From: Calothrix brevissima NIES-22
GTDB lineage: Bacteria > Cyanobacteriota > Cyanobacteriia > Cyanobacteriales > Nostocaceae
Direction: 5' to 3'
Length of the DNA stretch: 64,000 nt
Assembly (NCBI RefSeq): GCF_002367995.1
Contig: NZ_AP018207.1
Location: 2,336,691-2,400,690 of the forward strand
The notes under the pieces were generated by a model. That model was not told where the DNA came from, ran no database searches, and saw only the letters and a list, made by a program, of their open reading frames with translations. The position numbers and the translations under genes are program-made. Positions 16,477 to 25,732 of the stretch are shown one piece after another (within the stretch, counting starts at the first letter, position 1; each line of letters opens with the position of its first letter).

Positions 16477-17202
16477 ATGTTACTAACTGATTTGCGAACC
16501 ATATATGAGCGCGATCCCGCAGCGCGTAACTGGCTAGAGGTATTGTTTTGTTATCCTGGCTTACAAGCCTTGCTATTTCATCGCCTAGCCCATAGGCTCT
16601 ATAAAATCGGGGTTCCCTTCTTTCCTCGATTTATTTCCCATATCAGCCGATTTTTAACGGGGATTGAAATTCACCCTGGTGCAGTCATTGGTAAGGGTGT
16701 CTTTATCGATCATGGTATGGGTGTAGTAATTGGTGAGACAGCGATTGTCGGTGATTATGCGCTGATATATCAAGGCGTAACCCTTGGTGGGACAGGGAAA
16801 GAGACTGGTAAACGCCATCCCACAATAGGTAGCCATGTAGTAGTAGGAGCAGGTGCAAAAGTTTTGGGAAATATTCAAATAGGCGATCGCGTTCGTGTCG
16901 GCGCAGGTTCGGTAGTCTTGCGCGATGTACCCAGCGATACCACCGTCGTAGGTATTCCCGGAAGAATCACTCGCCAGAACAACGCCAATGGCGATATTCT
17001 CGCACATGGTAAAGTCCGGGACGTAGAAGCAGAAGCCATCCGCGCCTTATTTGAACGAGTCAAAGACTTAGAAAAACAGCTAGAACATTTACAAACTGAG
17101 CCAAATGTATCGCCAATTGAAGTATATGAAGCAGTAATTGATACTAACCATTTAGAGAGCGATCGCGTAATTGAAGACTTTCTTGATGGCGCAGGAATTT
17201 AA
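16477..17202 (+). CDS. cysE: serine O-acetyltransferase
   Basis: The 241-residue enzyme acetylates serine with acetyl-CoA, the first step of cysteine synthesis. An N-terminal helical part (1-65) precedes the left-handed beta-helix with hexapeptide repeats ([66 protein letters not shown]). The H-x-x-G pattern around IDHGMG and the RHP loop are the family's catalytic and substrate residues. AAGGG at 16468-16472 precedes the ATG at 16477. The C-terminus extends about 60 residues past the helix and ends DGAGI, suited to CysK binding. Confidence 0.95.
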   Translation: MLLTDLRTIYERDPAARNWLEVLFCYPGLQALLFHRLAHRLYKIGVPFFPRFISHISRFLTGIEIHPGAVIGKGVFIDHGMGVVIGETAIVGDYALIYQGVTLGGTGKETGKRHPTIGSHVVVGAGAKVLGNIQIGDRVRVGAGSVVLRDVPSDTTVVGIPGRITRQNNANGDILAHGKVRDVEAEAIRALFERVKDLEKQLEHLQTEPNVSPIEVYEAVIDTNHLESDRVIEDFLDGAGI

Positions 17203-17205
17203 TTA

Positions 17206-17330
17206 GTCAACAGTCAATGGTCAATTGTCAATAGTCAATAATCATTGGTCATTGGTCATTGGTAATTAGTCCACCTTGTCCCCCTTGTCTTCCTTGTCCC
17301 CCTTGTCTTCCTTGTCCCCCTTCCCTTCCA
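17206..17330. repeat. short tandem repeats (GTCAATA/GTCATTG and CCTTGTCCCC)
   Basis: Two different repeat families abut: heptamers of the GTCAATA/GTCATTG kind (17206-17270) and a CCTTGTCCCC/CCTTGTCTT array (17273-17330). An upstream extension of the next reading frame through this array would encode a Pro/Cys-rich peptide and is judged untranslated. Confidence 0.85.
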
Positions 17331-17402
17331 ATCTCCATTTCTTCCTGCTGTTCTACATTTCCCTCCGTGTTAGATATTGTGGAACAGAACAGGAATATAG
17401 GA

Positions 17403-18155
17403 ATGTTGCTCAAACTTTCTCTGGAATCTCCATTATTTATTTTCTTAATAGTTATTAGCTTTTTATTGGTAACTTTTACTGCTTGGTTATCACAACGTCC
17501 TTTAGAGTTAAGACCCTTTGGATTGGATGATATTATGCAGTTACTTACGTTACCATTTTTTATTTCTTTATTATTAGAGCGTTCCTTAGAAGTTTTTATC
17601 ACCACTTGGCGAGGCCCCACCACAGAACAATTAGAAGTTACTATTCAGCAACAAAATTTCCTGATTACTGAGAAACGCAAATTAATTGCAGAGCAACAAC
17701 AAAATCAAATTCCTTATATAGAACCCAATCCTATACAAGTTAACCAATCAGGAGGAACTACTTTAGAACAGCAATTGATTCAAGATTATCCACCAATACC
17801 TGTAGATTCATCCTCACAAATCAAAGTATATATTGATGAATTAAATAGTATAATTAACAACTTAAATGCTATAGAGCGTCAACGTTTAGCTTATAAATCC
17901 AATACAAGAATAATTGCTTTATGGACATCGCTTTTGTGCGGTTTATTAATTAGTGCAATTGGCATTCGCTCCTTAGAACCGCTAATAATACTTGATGCTA
18001 ATAATCCTATTCAACTAATTATATTTCGCTGTTTTGATGCTTTCTTAACTGGTGGCTTAATTGCTGGTGGTAGCGAGGGAATACATAAATTTACTCAAGT
18101 GTTTACCGATTTTTTAGAAGCGACTTCCAGACAAGCTAAAGATAGAAGATTATAG
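17403..18155 (+). CDS. membrane protein of unknown function
   Basis: The protein has 250 residues from the ATG at 17403, which has AGGA (17391-17394) 8 nt upstream. The open frame extends further 5' but would run through repeats. It has two N-terminal helices (about 7-30 and 43-60), a polar, Gln-rich, probably coiled-coil middle (VTIQQQNFLITEKRKLIAEQQQN) and two C-terminal helices with a short loop (IALWTSLLCGLLISAIGI and CFDAFLTGGLIAGG). The order suggests a four-helix membrane protein with a cytoplasmic coiled domain. No family is recognised. Confidence 0.65.
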   Translation: MLLKLSLESPLFIFLIVISFLLVTFTAWLSQRPLELRPFGLDDIMQLLTLPFFISLLLERSLEVFITTWRGPTTEQLEVTIQQQNFLITEKRKLIAEQQQNQIPYIEPNPIQVNQSGGTTLEQQLIQDYPPIPVDSSSQIKVYIDELNSIINNLNAIERQRLAYKSNTRIIALWTSLLCGLLISAIGIRSLEPLIILDANNPIQLIIFRCFDAFLTGGLIAGGSEGIHKFTQVFTDFLEATSRQAKDRRL

Positions 18156-18222
18156 TGAAATAGCAAAGTAATCAAATCATTCCTCTACATTCAAGCCTGA
18201 AATTTGCTTCTGTGCTAATAAA

Positions 18223-18864
18223 TTAATTATTTAACTCTTCTGTAAGTAGTGAATATTCATCTAGAGATTGTTGTAAGGAAGTCACAGAAATACCACTATC
18301 TCCTAAATAATTTTCTTGCTGAAGATTATCTAGCATTATTTCTACATCATCATAAACATGTATTAAAGAGCGAACTTTATCTGATACAAATCCTTCTTTA
18401 ACTGTATGGTCAAGATATGCAAGTAAAGTATTAAAGAAACCAGCCACATTCAGTAAAATGATAGGTTTTTTATGCATATCAAGATGCGCCCAAGTGACAA
18501 TTTCAAATAATTCATCCAATGTCCCAACACCACCAGGAAGCGCCACAAAAGCATTTGATAATTTATACATCATAGCTTTGCGATCGTGCATACTATTTGT
18601 GGTTATTAAAGAAGATAATCCAGGATGAGCAATTTCATAAGACATGAGAACTTCTGGTATAATTCCAACAACATAACCGCCAGCATTCAGACATTCAGTT
18701 GCAATTGTACCCATCAATCCAATAGAAGCACCACCATATACTAAGCCAATTTGGCGTTTTGCCATACTCTTACCCAAGTTAGCGGCAATATTTTGATATG
18801 CAGGGTTAGTTCCAGATTGAGAACCGCAAAACACGCAAATATTAAATTCTGGTTGCACACTCAT
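18223..18864 (-). CDS. LOG-family (TIGR00730) Rossmann-fold hydrolase
   Basis: The 213-residue protein has the lysine-decarboxylase-like/LOG fold: NICVFCGSQSGTNP, a nucleotide-binding GLVYGGASIGLMG, and the signature PGGVGTLDELFEI. Members hydrolyse cytokinin riboside 5'-monophosphates (or other nucleotide monophosphates) to the free base and ribose 5-phosphate. In cyanobacteria the true substrate is not settled. The ATG at 18864 gives MSVQPEF. It is monocistronic on the minus strand. Confidence 0.88.
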   Translation of the reverse strand: MSVQPEFNICVFCGSQSGTNPAYQNIAANLGKSMAKRQIGLVYGGASIGLMGTIATECLNAGGYVVGIIPEVLMSYEIAHPGLSSLITTNSMHDRKAMMYKLSNAFVALPGGVGTLDELFEIVTWAHLDMHKKPIILLNVAGFFNTLLAYLDHTVKEGFVSDKVRSLIHVYDDVEIMLDNLQQENYLGDSGISVTSLQQSLDEYSLLTEELNN

Positions 18865-19107
18865 AGTACCGATATTGACAAATATAACAAGATTTTAGCG
18901 CTAATACTAGAACCGCACAAAATAACTCCAAATTTAACTAAATCCAAACTTTCCTTAATTCCTCGCAAATCCTCCATGTACCTTTGCGCATACCTCCGCG
19001 TACCTTTGCGTTTAAATTTCCACCCTCAATTCACCATGATTTTATGCAAAGCTGTACTAAGCCAGATTGAATTCTAAAAATGTTTTTCTTGAATATTGAG
19101 GTTAGGT

Positions 19108-19455
19108 ATGTCTAAATTTTATGAATTACTGCAAAAAGTTAAAAAAAGACCATCTTTGTATTTAGGCAAGCGTTCATTAAGTCATTTACAGGTCTTTTTA
19201 GATGCGTACACTTTTGCTCGCCGCGAAATTGGTATTGAACCTACAGAGCAAGAACAAGATTTTGAAGAGTTTCAAGAATGGATAGAGCAAAGATTTAATC
19301 AAGTTAATACTCAATCTTGGAGTCGAATTATTTTGTTTTATTCTGAAGATGAAAGTGATGCACTAGAGAAATTCTTTGAATTATTTGAAGAGTTTTCACA
19401 GCGCCATCAAAGTTTAGAAGCTAATCAAATAGCTCATGTAAAGTCCGGAGTCTGA
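19108..19455 (+). CDS. conserved hypothetical protein
   Basis: This 115-residue, highly charged, acidic protein opens MSKFYELLQKVKKRPSLYLG and continues with SLSHLQVFLDAYTFARREIGI, an acidic helix (EQEQDFEEFQEWIEQRF) and a SWSRIILFYSEDESDALEKFFELFEEF segment. The start is placed at the ATG preceded by GAGG (19098-19101) rather than the TTG at 19096. I do not recognise the family. The RPSLYLG pattern with a WI...F and an acidic end recalls small bacterial proteins sometimes found beside toxin genes, but nothing here supports that role. Confidence 0.6.
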   Translation: MSKFYELLQKVKKRPSLYLGKRSLSHLQVFLDAYTFARREIGIEPTEQEQDFEEFQEWIEQRFNQVNTQSWSRIILFYSEDESDALEKFFELFEEFSQRHQSLEANQIAHVKSGV

Positions 19456-19564
19456 AATTCTTGTTAAGATAGGCTTGGAATAGCGATCGCATAATTTTTC
19501 ACCTCAAAAGCGATCGCTAAAAAATAACTGATAGATAATGTTGATTTAAAAGCGATCGCACTAC

Positions 19565-21004
19565 TTATCCCACCATTTCCTTTTGCTGTTGATAACGGTT
19601 TTTAAACTGCCTTTGGCGTTGATTATGATCCACAATCGCGTCAGGATAACCAACAGCACGACGTTCTAAAGGCGTGATTTTACCTGTTACTAAATATTCC
19701 GTATCAATAGAACGCAATTCTGGTACCCATTGACGGATATATTCACCATCAGCATCAAATTTCTGAGCTTGGCTAGCTGGGTTAAAAATGCGCAATGGTT
19801 TCGCGTCCATACCGCTAGAAGCACTCCATTGCCAACCACCATTATTAGCAGATAAATCCCCATCGATTAGCCGTTGCATAAAATATTTTTCTCCCAATTT
19901 GGGATTAATTAATAAATCTTTGGTGAGAAAACTAGCAACAATCATCCGACAACGGTTATGCATCCAGCCAATCTCATTCATTTGTCGCATAGCTGCATCA
20001 ACAATCGGGTAGCCTGTTCTACCTTCGCACCAGGCTTGAAAATGTTCCTCGTTATCATCCCAAGGGAAATTTTTAAAAGTGTTGCGATATGCGCCATCGG
20101 CTAATTCTGGGAAGTGATACATAGCATGTTGATAAAATTCTCGCCATGCTAATTCCTGTTGCCAAGTGCGGATATTAACTTCGGTTTCCTCGCTGCGGCT
20201 ATTTTCTAATGCTTCTAGGGTAGCTTGCCAAACGCTGCGAATCCCAATAGCACCAAATTTAAAAGCTGCACTCAGTTGGGATGTACCCTCAACGGCGGGA
20301 AAGTTGCGTTGTTCTTGATACTCGTTGATAGCAGCATGAGTAAATTCCTCAAGTCGTTTTTGCGCTGCGGCTTCTCCTGGGGGAAGAATTAAGCCACCAT
20401 CCCAAATAAATCCTAAATCTTTGGCTGTGGGTAATGCGATCGCTCCTGCTTGTTTCGCTATTTCTTGTTGTTCTGGTGTTAAACCTGCGACATCGTGCAG
20501 GGTTTCTACTGGTTTGGCTTTAGGTTTACTAATCCAATTTTTCCAGAAAGGCGTGTAAACAGTGTAAGCATTATTACCACCTGTAAAAATTTCTTCTGGT
20601 GTATGCAGAATTTGATCCCAATTTTTTTCTAAAAATCCTATACCTTTTTCTTTAAGAGCATCAATTATATTGCGATCGCGTTCTTGAGAATAAGGTTCTA
20701 CATCCCAGTTCCAAAATACAGCTTTGGCATTTAACGCCGCAGCTAGCCTGGGAATGGCTTTTACAGGATTATCTCGCAAAATTAACAGTTGACTACCTGC
20801 TTGCGCATATCGCTGTTGTAAAGCTTGCAAACAGCCAATCATATAAGTTACGCGCACAGGTGCAACATCATCCCCTTCCAGAATATGCGGATCGAGACAA
20901 AATACTCCCACTACCTGAGAACTTTGTTGCCGCGCCGCCGCTAGTCCTGTGTTATCAGCAATTCGTAAATCCCGACGATGCCAAAATAAAATTAAATCAG
21001 ACAT
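19565..21004 (-). CDS. deoxyribodipyrimidine photolyase (CPD class I)
   Basis: This 479-residue photolyase uses blue light to split cyclobutane pyrimidine dimers. The N-terminal antenna domain ([14 protein letters not shown] through about residue 130) and the C-terminal FAD domain are complete. The FAD domain shows [50 protein letters not shown], and the [23 protein letters not shown] block. The closest type is the deazaflavin-using cyanobacterial enzyme, judged from overall sequence. The ATG at 21004 gives MSDLILFW. It is monocistronic; HIP1-rich DNA lies on its 3' side. Confidence 0.93.
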   Translation of the reverse strand: MSDLILFWHRRDLRIADNTGLAAARQQSSQVVGVFCLDPHILEGDDVAPVRVTYMIGCLQALQQRYAQAGSQLLILRDNPVKAIPRLAAALNAKAVFWNWDVEPYSQERDRNIIDALKEKGIGFLEKNWDQILHTPEEIFTGGNNAYTVYTPFWKNWISKPKAKPVETLHDVAGLTPEQQEIAKQAGAIALPTAKDLGFIWDGGLILPPGEAAAQKRLEEFTHAAINEYQEQRNFPAVEGTSQLSAAFKFGAIGIRSVWQATLEALENSRSEETEVNIRTWQQELAWREFYQHAMYHFPELADGAYRNTFKNFPWDDNEEHFQAWCEGRTGYPIVDAAMRQMNEIGWMHNRCRMIVASFLTKDLLINPKLGEKYFMQRLIDGDLSANNGGWQWSASSGMDAKPLRIFNPASQAQKFDADGEYIRQWVPELRSIDTEYLVTGKITPLERRAVGYPDAIVDHNQRQRQFKNRYQQQKEMVG

Positions 21005-21091
21005 TCTCTACTCACAATAGTTCGCCCGTACTAGTTTAGATTCTAATGTACCCTTAAGCATCAATCTAGCGATAAATTTCTTCGTGCAGGT

Positions 21092-21202
21092 AGGGGGACA
21101 AGGAGGACAAGGGGGACAAGGGAGACAAGGAGGATAAAGGAGAACTTACCAATGCCCAATGCCCAATGCCCAATGCCCAATGCCCAATTCCCAATTCCCA
21201 AT
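21092..21202. repeat. short tandem repeats (GGGGGACAAGG and CAATGCC)
   Basis: An array of GGACAAGGGG units (about 21093-21138) is followed by seven CAATGCC/CAATTCC heptamers (about 21149-21202). Both families recur elsewhere in the window on either strand. Confidence 0.88.
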
Positions 21203-21248
21203 TATTGAGTATAAATTGTGATATTCAGTGCAATAAAGAATAATTTTC

Positions 21249-23420
21249 GTGATATTAAAGATTGTGCATCAAGTTAGGCAATTTTGGCGATCGCTCCTCA
21301 AGGGTGTTTTCCCAATTGCTTTATTTATGTTGACTGGTTTGCTTGTCATCTCTCTATCCCCAGCTAATGCTATCACCATCGGCTATTTGAGCGAACAGGG
21401 GGAACTATTTCGCCAAGTGCTAGCAGCAGCAAAGTTAACGCCAGAGGATGTCAAGGTAGATATGCAAGATTTGGGGTTGTGGGGCGGCGATAAGTACCGA
21501 GTTAAGCTGCTGGATGTGTTTTTTGACAATCCTTGGAAAATCAGCCCTTACACCCGCACAATGAGTGATGGTTTACTGGCAGATAAATCAGATTTAGCAC
21601 AACTCACTGCTAGTGCTTATAGAAGAATTGAGGGGGGTGTCAGTCCGCAATTAAACGGAGATTTGCTGACAAAATACAAACAACAAGTACAAAAACTGGG
21701 TGATGATGCTTTGGCTGTGGCGTTGGGGAAATTAACTAATCAAGCTGCTGATAGCTTAAAAACTAGCGAATATAAAGCTTTATCGCCACAACTGCGTTCT
21801 GCAGTAGCGCAGTTTTTGTTAACTATTCCCGATGTTTTGCATTATAGACAGGTGGGATTATTGCGATCGCTCGCTAAATTACAATTAGATGTAGATAATA
21901 CTTATAATGAAGTGTTTAATTTTGCAGTCAAGACTGTGGAAGAAGAAGCCGCAGAGACAGAAGAAGATATTCGCCCGGAACAAGTCTTATTTATTGAATC
22001 TCTGTTAGATAACGTTGATTTTAAACTGCTGAATACAGGGGCAATTTTAGCAGCAGCAGCTGTGCAAGAAATGCAACGCCAATTGAGCCAAATTCCTGTG
22101 GATGTGTTGCAAGGAAATTATCACTACAGCCTAGATACACCCCAAGGTAAGATAATTCTTAGCGGTGAAGGCGATCGCATTTATCCTACTGATGATTACT
22201 TATTAATTGTTGATACTGCTGGTAATGATAGCTATGCTGGCGGTGCGGCAAATCGAGATATCAATCATGGCATCAGCGTTATCTTAGATTTAGCTGGCAA
22301 AGATAAATACATCAGTCCACCGGGGAAAGTTCCTAGCTTTGGCGCGGGTATATTTGGCTACGCAACCTTAATTGATGTCCAAGGCGATGATATTTATGAA
22401 GCGCAATACGCCAGTCAAGGTATAGGTATCTTTGGGACGGGAATTCTCTACGATGTACAGGGAGAAGACACCTATCAAGGTATTAGTCATTTACAAGGTA
22501 GCGGTACTTTTGGTTCTGGATTGCTGATTGATAATGCTGGCAGCGATCGCTATTCTCTATATAGGTACGGTCAAGGTTACGGCTTTACTAAAGGTATAGG
22601 GTTGTTATTAGATAGCGTCGGTGACGATAAATACATTGGCCTAGAAGACAAGTATGCCAACGGCGGGCCTTTTGGGGAAAAAAGACACATTCATTTTATC
22701 CAAGGTGCAGGCTTTGGTAGAAGGGGAGACTACACAGAAGGCCATAGCTGGGCTGGTGGTGTGGGGATGCTAATCGATGGCGCAGGAAATGACAGCTACG
22801 AATGTGAGGTTTACGGACAAGGTTCAGCTTATTGGTATAGTTTGGGTTTCTTAGTAGATAAAGCCGGTGACGATTACCACGATGCAGGATGGTATAGCTT
22901 GGGAAGTTCGCCCCATTTTGGCGTAGGAATTTATCAAGATGATGGGGGAAGCGATCGCTATACAGGTATCATTATGCAAAGCTTAGGCAATGGTCGTGAT
23001 TGGAGTATCGGCTGGTTTGAAGATAGCGCTGGTAACGATTGGTATAACGGTAGTTTAATGACCTTTGGTACAGGCGATGTTAATGGAATCGGCGTTTTCT
23101 GGGATAAACAGGGTGACGATACTTACCTATCTTTCTTAGAACCCGCCTATGGACAATCCCGCCTACAGGGTTCTACAGGCTTGCGAGAAGTTATGCTGAC
23201 ATTAGGCTTATTTGTTGATGGCGGTGGTAAAGATAAATACCTGCTATTGGCAGATAAAGATCCCCAAAATAGATTGCCAGATTCCGCAATTGATATACAA
23301 TCTTTAGCAAATAATCCTGTTGCAGGTAACGATCGGACATGGTGCCGAGCGACATCCCCAAAGTATGTGAAAATGGCTTACGGTTGTGGCATTGATGCAC
23401 ACTCAGTCAATAGTCAATAG
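21249..23420 (+). CDS. secreted protein with 12 Asp-rich Gly/Tyr repeats
   Basis: The 723-residue protein starts at GTG 21249. It has a Sec signal: a basic start, a hydrophobic stretch at about 20-36, and ANA at 39-41. A helical domain follows (about 45-310). Residues 325-665 hold 12 imperfect repeats, each with G-x-D-x-Y (GNDSY, GKDKY, GDDIY, GEDTY, GSDRY, GDDKY, GNDSY, GDDYH, GSDRY, GNDWY, GDDTY, GKDKY). Most units also carry Q-G-x-G and G-x-G-x-L-x-D. The spacing suggests a beta-solenoid in which Asp residues may bind calcium, by analogy with RTX repeats. The family is not recognised; an exported envelope role is inferred. Confidence 0.8.
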   Translation: MILKIVHQVRQFWRSLLKGVFPIALFMLTGLLVISLSPANAITIGYLSEQGELFRQVLAAAKLTPEDVKVDMQDLGLWGGDKYRVKLLDVFFDNPWKISPYTRTMSDGLLADKSDLAQLTASAYRRIEGGVSPQLNGDLLTKYKQQVQKLGDDALAVALGKLTNQAADSLKTSEYKALSPQLRSAVAQFLLTIPDVLHYRQVGLLRSLAKLQLDVDNTYNEVFNFAVKTVEEEAAETEEDIRPEQVLFIESLLDNVDFKLLNTGAILAAAAVQEMQRQLSQIPVDVLQGNYHYSLDTPQGKIILSGEGDRIYPTDDYLLIVDTAGNDSYAGGAANRDINHGISVILDLAGKDKYISPPGKVPSFGAGIFGYATLIDVQGDDIYEAQYASQGIGIFGTGILYDVQGEDTYQGISHLQGSGTFGSGLLIDNAGSDRYSLYRYGQGYGFTKGIGLLLDSVGDDKYIGLEDKYANGGPFGEKRHIHFIQGAGFGRRGDYTEGHSWAGGVGMLIDGAGNDSYECEVYGQGSAYWYSLGFLVDKAGDDYHDAGWYSLGSSPHFGVGIYQDDGGSDRYTGIIMQSLGNGRDWSIGWFEDSAGNDWYNGSLMTFGTGDVNGIGVFWDKQGDDTYLSFLEPAYGQSRLQGSTGLREVMLTLGLFVDGGGKDKYLLLADKDPQNRLPDSAIDIQSLANNPVAGNDRTWCRATSPKYVKMAYGCGIDAHSVNSQ

Positions 23421-23440
23421 TCAGTTGTCAGTTGTCAGTT
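23403..23440. repeat. TCAGTTG heptamer repeat
   Basis: Copies of TAGTCAA and TCAGTTG lie head to tail immediately before the MITE-like element at 23444. Confidence 0.8.
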
Positions 23441-23443
23441 GTC

Positions 23444-23546
23444 ATACCAATCCGCATTCTGATAAGTAATTAAGATTCTGGTAGAGGCGGGGTTTACCCG
23501 CCCTTGTGTAGATTTCAATGTTACGTTTTAGATGACAGTTTGGTAT
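23444..23546. mobile_element. 103-bp MITE-like element, divergent core
   Basis: Terminal ATACCAA (23444-23450) / TTGGTAT (23540-23546) match the ends of the 101-bp elements at 11295 and 58593, and the length is nearly the same. The core differs: it holds a GGCGGG-GTTTA-CCCGCC palindrome instead of the GGGCATGGCA one. It is flanked on both sides by CAGTTGTC heptamers. Confidence 0.65.
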
Positions 23547-23580
23547 CAGTTGTCAGTTGTTTTCCTGATTGCCTCATCTT

Positions 23581-23640
23581 CCCATGCCCCATGCCCCATG
23601 CCCAATGCCCAATGCCCAATGCCCAATGCCCAATTCCCAT
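23581..23640. repeat. CCCAATG short tandem repeat
   Basis: About eight heptamers, CCCATGC then CCCAATG, read in the opposite orientation to the GGGCATG array at 804. Confidence 0.88.
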
Positions 23641-23779
23641 TTTCTAGCTATATTTTTGCATTAACCTGGAGTTTTTTCCGGAACCCGTCAAAATCAATCT
23701 GTATACCCTTATATACAGAACGATTTATACCGAAACTGGGGCATACAACTATGAAGCCCCCATATATTACTTCTATCTC

Positions 23780-23812
23780 AAAACCGCTCTCAAATTAGTT
23801 TGGGCGGTTTTT
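23780..23812 (+). terminator. intrinsic terminator
   Basis: AAACCGC (23781-23787) pairs with GCGGTTT (23804-23810). An inner stem CTCAAA / TTTGGG closes a TTAG loop, and the right arm ends in five T. It is oriented for plus-strand transcripts from the repeat-protein gene, though about 360 bp beyond its stop. Confidence 0.6.
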
Positions 23813-23973
23813 GTTTATCTGAGAAGTTCCATGTCTAACAGTGATTTTGTTAATTCGATTGTCAGTTTTATAATTGCTTGAGAGATAAGTTGTTATGCGG
23901 TTGAAAAATCAAGAGGCTTATGTCACTTGAATTAGTAATTAGGTTGGTGCAATTAAAGATAACTGGGGAAGTT

Positions 23974-24067
23974 TGTCAATAGTCAATAGTCAATAATCAA
24001 TAGTCAATAGTCAATAGTCAGTAATCTTCCTTGTCCCCCTTGTCCCCCTTGTCCCCTTTGTCCCCTA
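23974..24067. repeat. short tandem repeats (GTCAATA and CCTTGTCCCC)
   Basis: Seven or so GTCAATA heptamers followed by five CCTTGTCCCC units, close to the 3' end of rtcA. The same pairing of families is seen at 17206-17330. Confidence 0.88.
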
Positions 24068-24089
24068 GAAAATATATCTGCTACTAATT

Positions 24090-25130
24090 TTATACAGGTG
24101 TGATCGCAACTATTTTCTCGGTTTCATCCACTGTAATCTTGGCTATACCAAAGCGTTCAATAATCGCCGCATTGGTGGTTAAATGACTGCTAATCTCTGA
24201 GGCGCGATACTGACTAGCGCCAGATGCTAAAGTTGCGGGTAACAATAATTGATCTGCTAAATGTTCGTCAACCGGTGCGCCTGTGTGATGAAAATGTAAC
24301 AATTGCCGACATGCAATATCTGCAACTTTCTCAGCAGGTAAGCGTAAACGCCCAAAACCACCAAATCCCGTTAAGCTATTTTTATACTCAGCAGTTAAAA
24401 ATACACCTGCCCCTGGTGCAATCCCCTTTTCCCGCAAAGCTTCGATAGCAGGTTTTAATCCTGCTTGACGCAGTAAATTTTCTGTACGATTCGCCATTCT
24501 TTGGGCAATATGGGAAGCTAATTCTGTCACCACAGCTAGTCCCCGTACTTGATGTAAGCTACCCCGTTCTAGTAACGTAATACCTTTAATTGTCCCACCA
24601 CCATTGACCTTAATCTGCATTTCACCACCGCCTTGCGGATACCAACCCCAAGCGCGTAACTTTGCTGTCGCCTTAACTCCCATGCGGCGTAACATTGGTA
24701 AATACACTTGCTCAATGTATGTCATTGTTGGACTAAAAGGTACATGAGTCCCGCCTTTTAAAATCACTTGGGATTCCCCTGCTGTTAAAGCTAGAGGTAA
24801 AAGTACAGTCTGCAATACTAAAGTCATCGCCCCAGCCGAACCACCTTGTTGTGCTTCTGTGACATCAAAAGTATATTGTCCTGGTTGCACTGCACTACTG
24901 GGAATAAATTCCAACCGCATTGAACCTAAGGTATCGCCCCGGAGTTGCGCCTGACAGATTTTCGCCGCCGCCCTAACTGCTGTGAGGTGTTGGGCGGCTA
25001 ATCCCGGCTTTTTACGTTTAGCGCGAATACCTACAATAGTTATCGCTTCGCCAGTGATAGCGGCTAAACTCAAGGAGGTACGCAGAACTTGTCCACCCCC
25101 TTCTCCGTAGGAACCGTCAATTTCAATCAT
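24090..25130 (-). CDS. rtcA: RNA 3'-terminal phosphate cyclase
   Basis: The 346-residue enzyme converts RNA 3'-phosphate to 2',3'-cyclic phosphate using ATP. Signatures are the N-terminal IDGSYGEGGGQVLRTSL, RAKRKKPGLAAQHLTAV, the HGGDxxxxP-like glycine stretch GGSAGAMTLVLQT, KGGTHVPFSPT and the C-terminal DEHLADQLLLPATLA with the nucleotidylated-His region. The longest frame begins at TTG 25136, but ATG 25130 (MIEIDGS) is the natural start. No rtcB is in the window; it is a lone housekeeping-type RNA repair gene. Confidence 0.93.
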   Translation of the reverse strand: MIEIDGSYGEGGGQVLRTSLSLAAITGEAITIVGIRAKRKKPGLAAQHLTAVRAAAKICQAQLRGDTLGSMRLEFIPSSAVQPGQYTFDVTEAQQGGSAGAMTLVLQTVLLPLALTAGESQVILKGGTHVPFSPTMTYIEQVYLPMLRRMGVKATAKLRAWGWYPQGGGEMQIKVNGGGTIKGITLLERGSLHQVRGLAVVTELASHIAQRMANRTENLLRQAGLKPAIEALREKGIAPGAGVFLTAEYKNSLTGFGGFGRLRLPAEKVADIACRQLLHFHHTGAPVDEHLADQLLLPATLASGASQYRASEISSHLTTNAAIIERFGIAKITVDETEKIVAITPV

Positions 25131-25234
25131 GGGCAATAGATGATTTTGAACCTTTGATTATAGCGGTTTACACTGGAGTGCAATACAAATTTTTCATTTT
25201 TCGGCAACTGTGTAGCAACTGTGTAGCTTGGGTT

Positions 25235-25300
25235 TATTTCCTCAACCCAACAATGGGCGATATTTGTGAGATTATTGCGATCGCACAATATACCAGAGAA
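25235..25300. repeat. degenerate relative of the 126-bp repeat unit
   Basis: CCTCAACCCAACAATG, then GCGATATTTGTGAG, then GCGATCGCACAATATACC follow the same order and spacing as part of the 126-bp units at 25841-26218. It appears to be a decayed outlying copy. Confidence 0.55.
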
Positions 25301-25399
25301 AATTTTACTCAAGCACTAACGCACAGTAGGTTAAAAATCGCAACTAGAAAGCTGTGAAGCGAGATAATAGAGCAAGCAACTAGAATTAACCGTGAAGCG

Positions 25400-25732
25400 A
25401 TGCAATTAGAAGATTATTTTGACTTTATCTCTGCCGATGATATTCGCTTGAAAGGACACCGCATCGGCATTGACAATGTACTTGACTATTATTTAGAAGG
25501 TTATACACCAGAAGAGATTATTGCAAATCTACCCACTCTGACTTTAGAGCAAATTCACGCTACTATTACGTTCTACCTTCATAATCGCGCACAAATTGAC
25601 GCTTATCTTTTACGTTTAGCATCATGGCGCGAGCAGCGTTATCAAGAATCTATTGCTAATCCTTCACCACTAGTGCAACGTCTGAGAACATTAAAATCTC
25701 AAAAAACTGAACAGCAAGTAGGCGCTTTGTGA
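25400..25732 (+). CDS. DUF433-family antitoxin-like protein
   Basis: The 110-residue DUF433 protein has the N-terminal D-D-I-R-L-K-G-H-R-I-G-I-D-N-V-L-D-Y-Y stretch, then GYTPEEIIANLPTLTLEQIHATITFYLHN, a helix-turn-helix-like core. Such proteins usually precede a DUF5615 PIN-like toxin and are thought to act as its antitoxin. That is what is seen here: its TGA overlaps the GTG of the toxin remnant by 4 bp (25729-25732). Since the toxin is cut short, this is an orphan antitoxin. The ATG at 25400 is clear. Confidence 0.82.
   Translation: MQLEDYFDFISADDIRLKGHRIGIDNVLDYYLEGYTPEEIIANLPTLTLEQIHATITFYLHNRAQIDAYLLRLASWREQRYQESIANPSPLVQRLRTLKSQKTEQQVGAL

Larger units (their letters stand above)
23421..24089. 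other. repeat-filled intergenic region
   Basis: Holds the MITE-like element, two heptamer arrays and a terminator. An 88-codon frame (23532-23798) runs through the CCCATGC repeats and is not a gene. Confidence 0.6.

Noticed and set aside
17259..17402. N-terminal extension of the 250-residue membrane protein
   Set aside because: It would encode a Pro/Cys-rich peptide from CCTTGTCCCC repeats; the ATG at 17403 has a ribosome site.
23532..23798. 88-codon plus-strand frame
   Set aside because: It runs through CCCAATG heptamers and the end of a MITE-like element.
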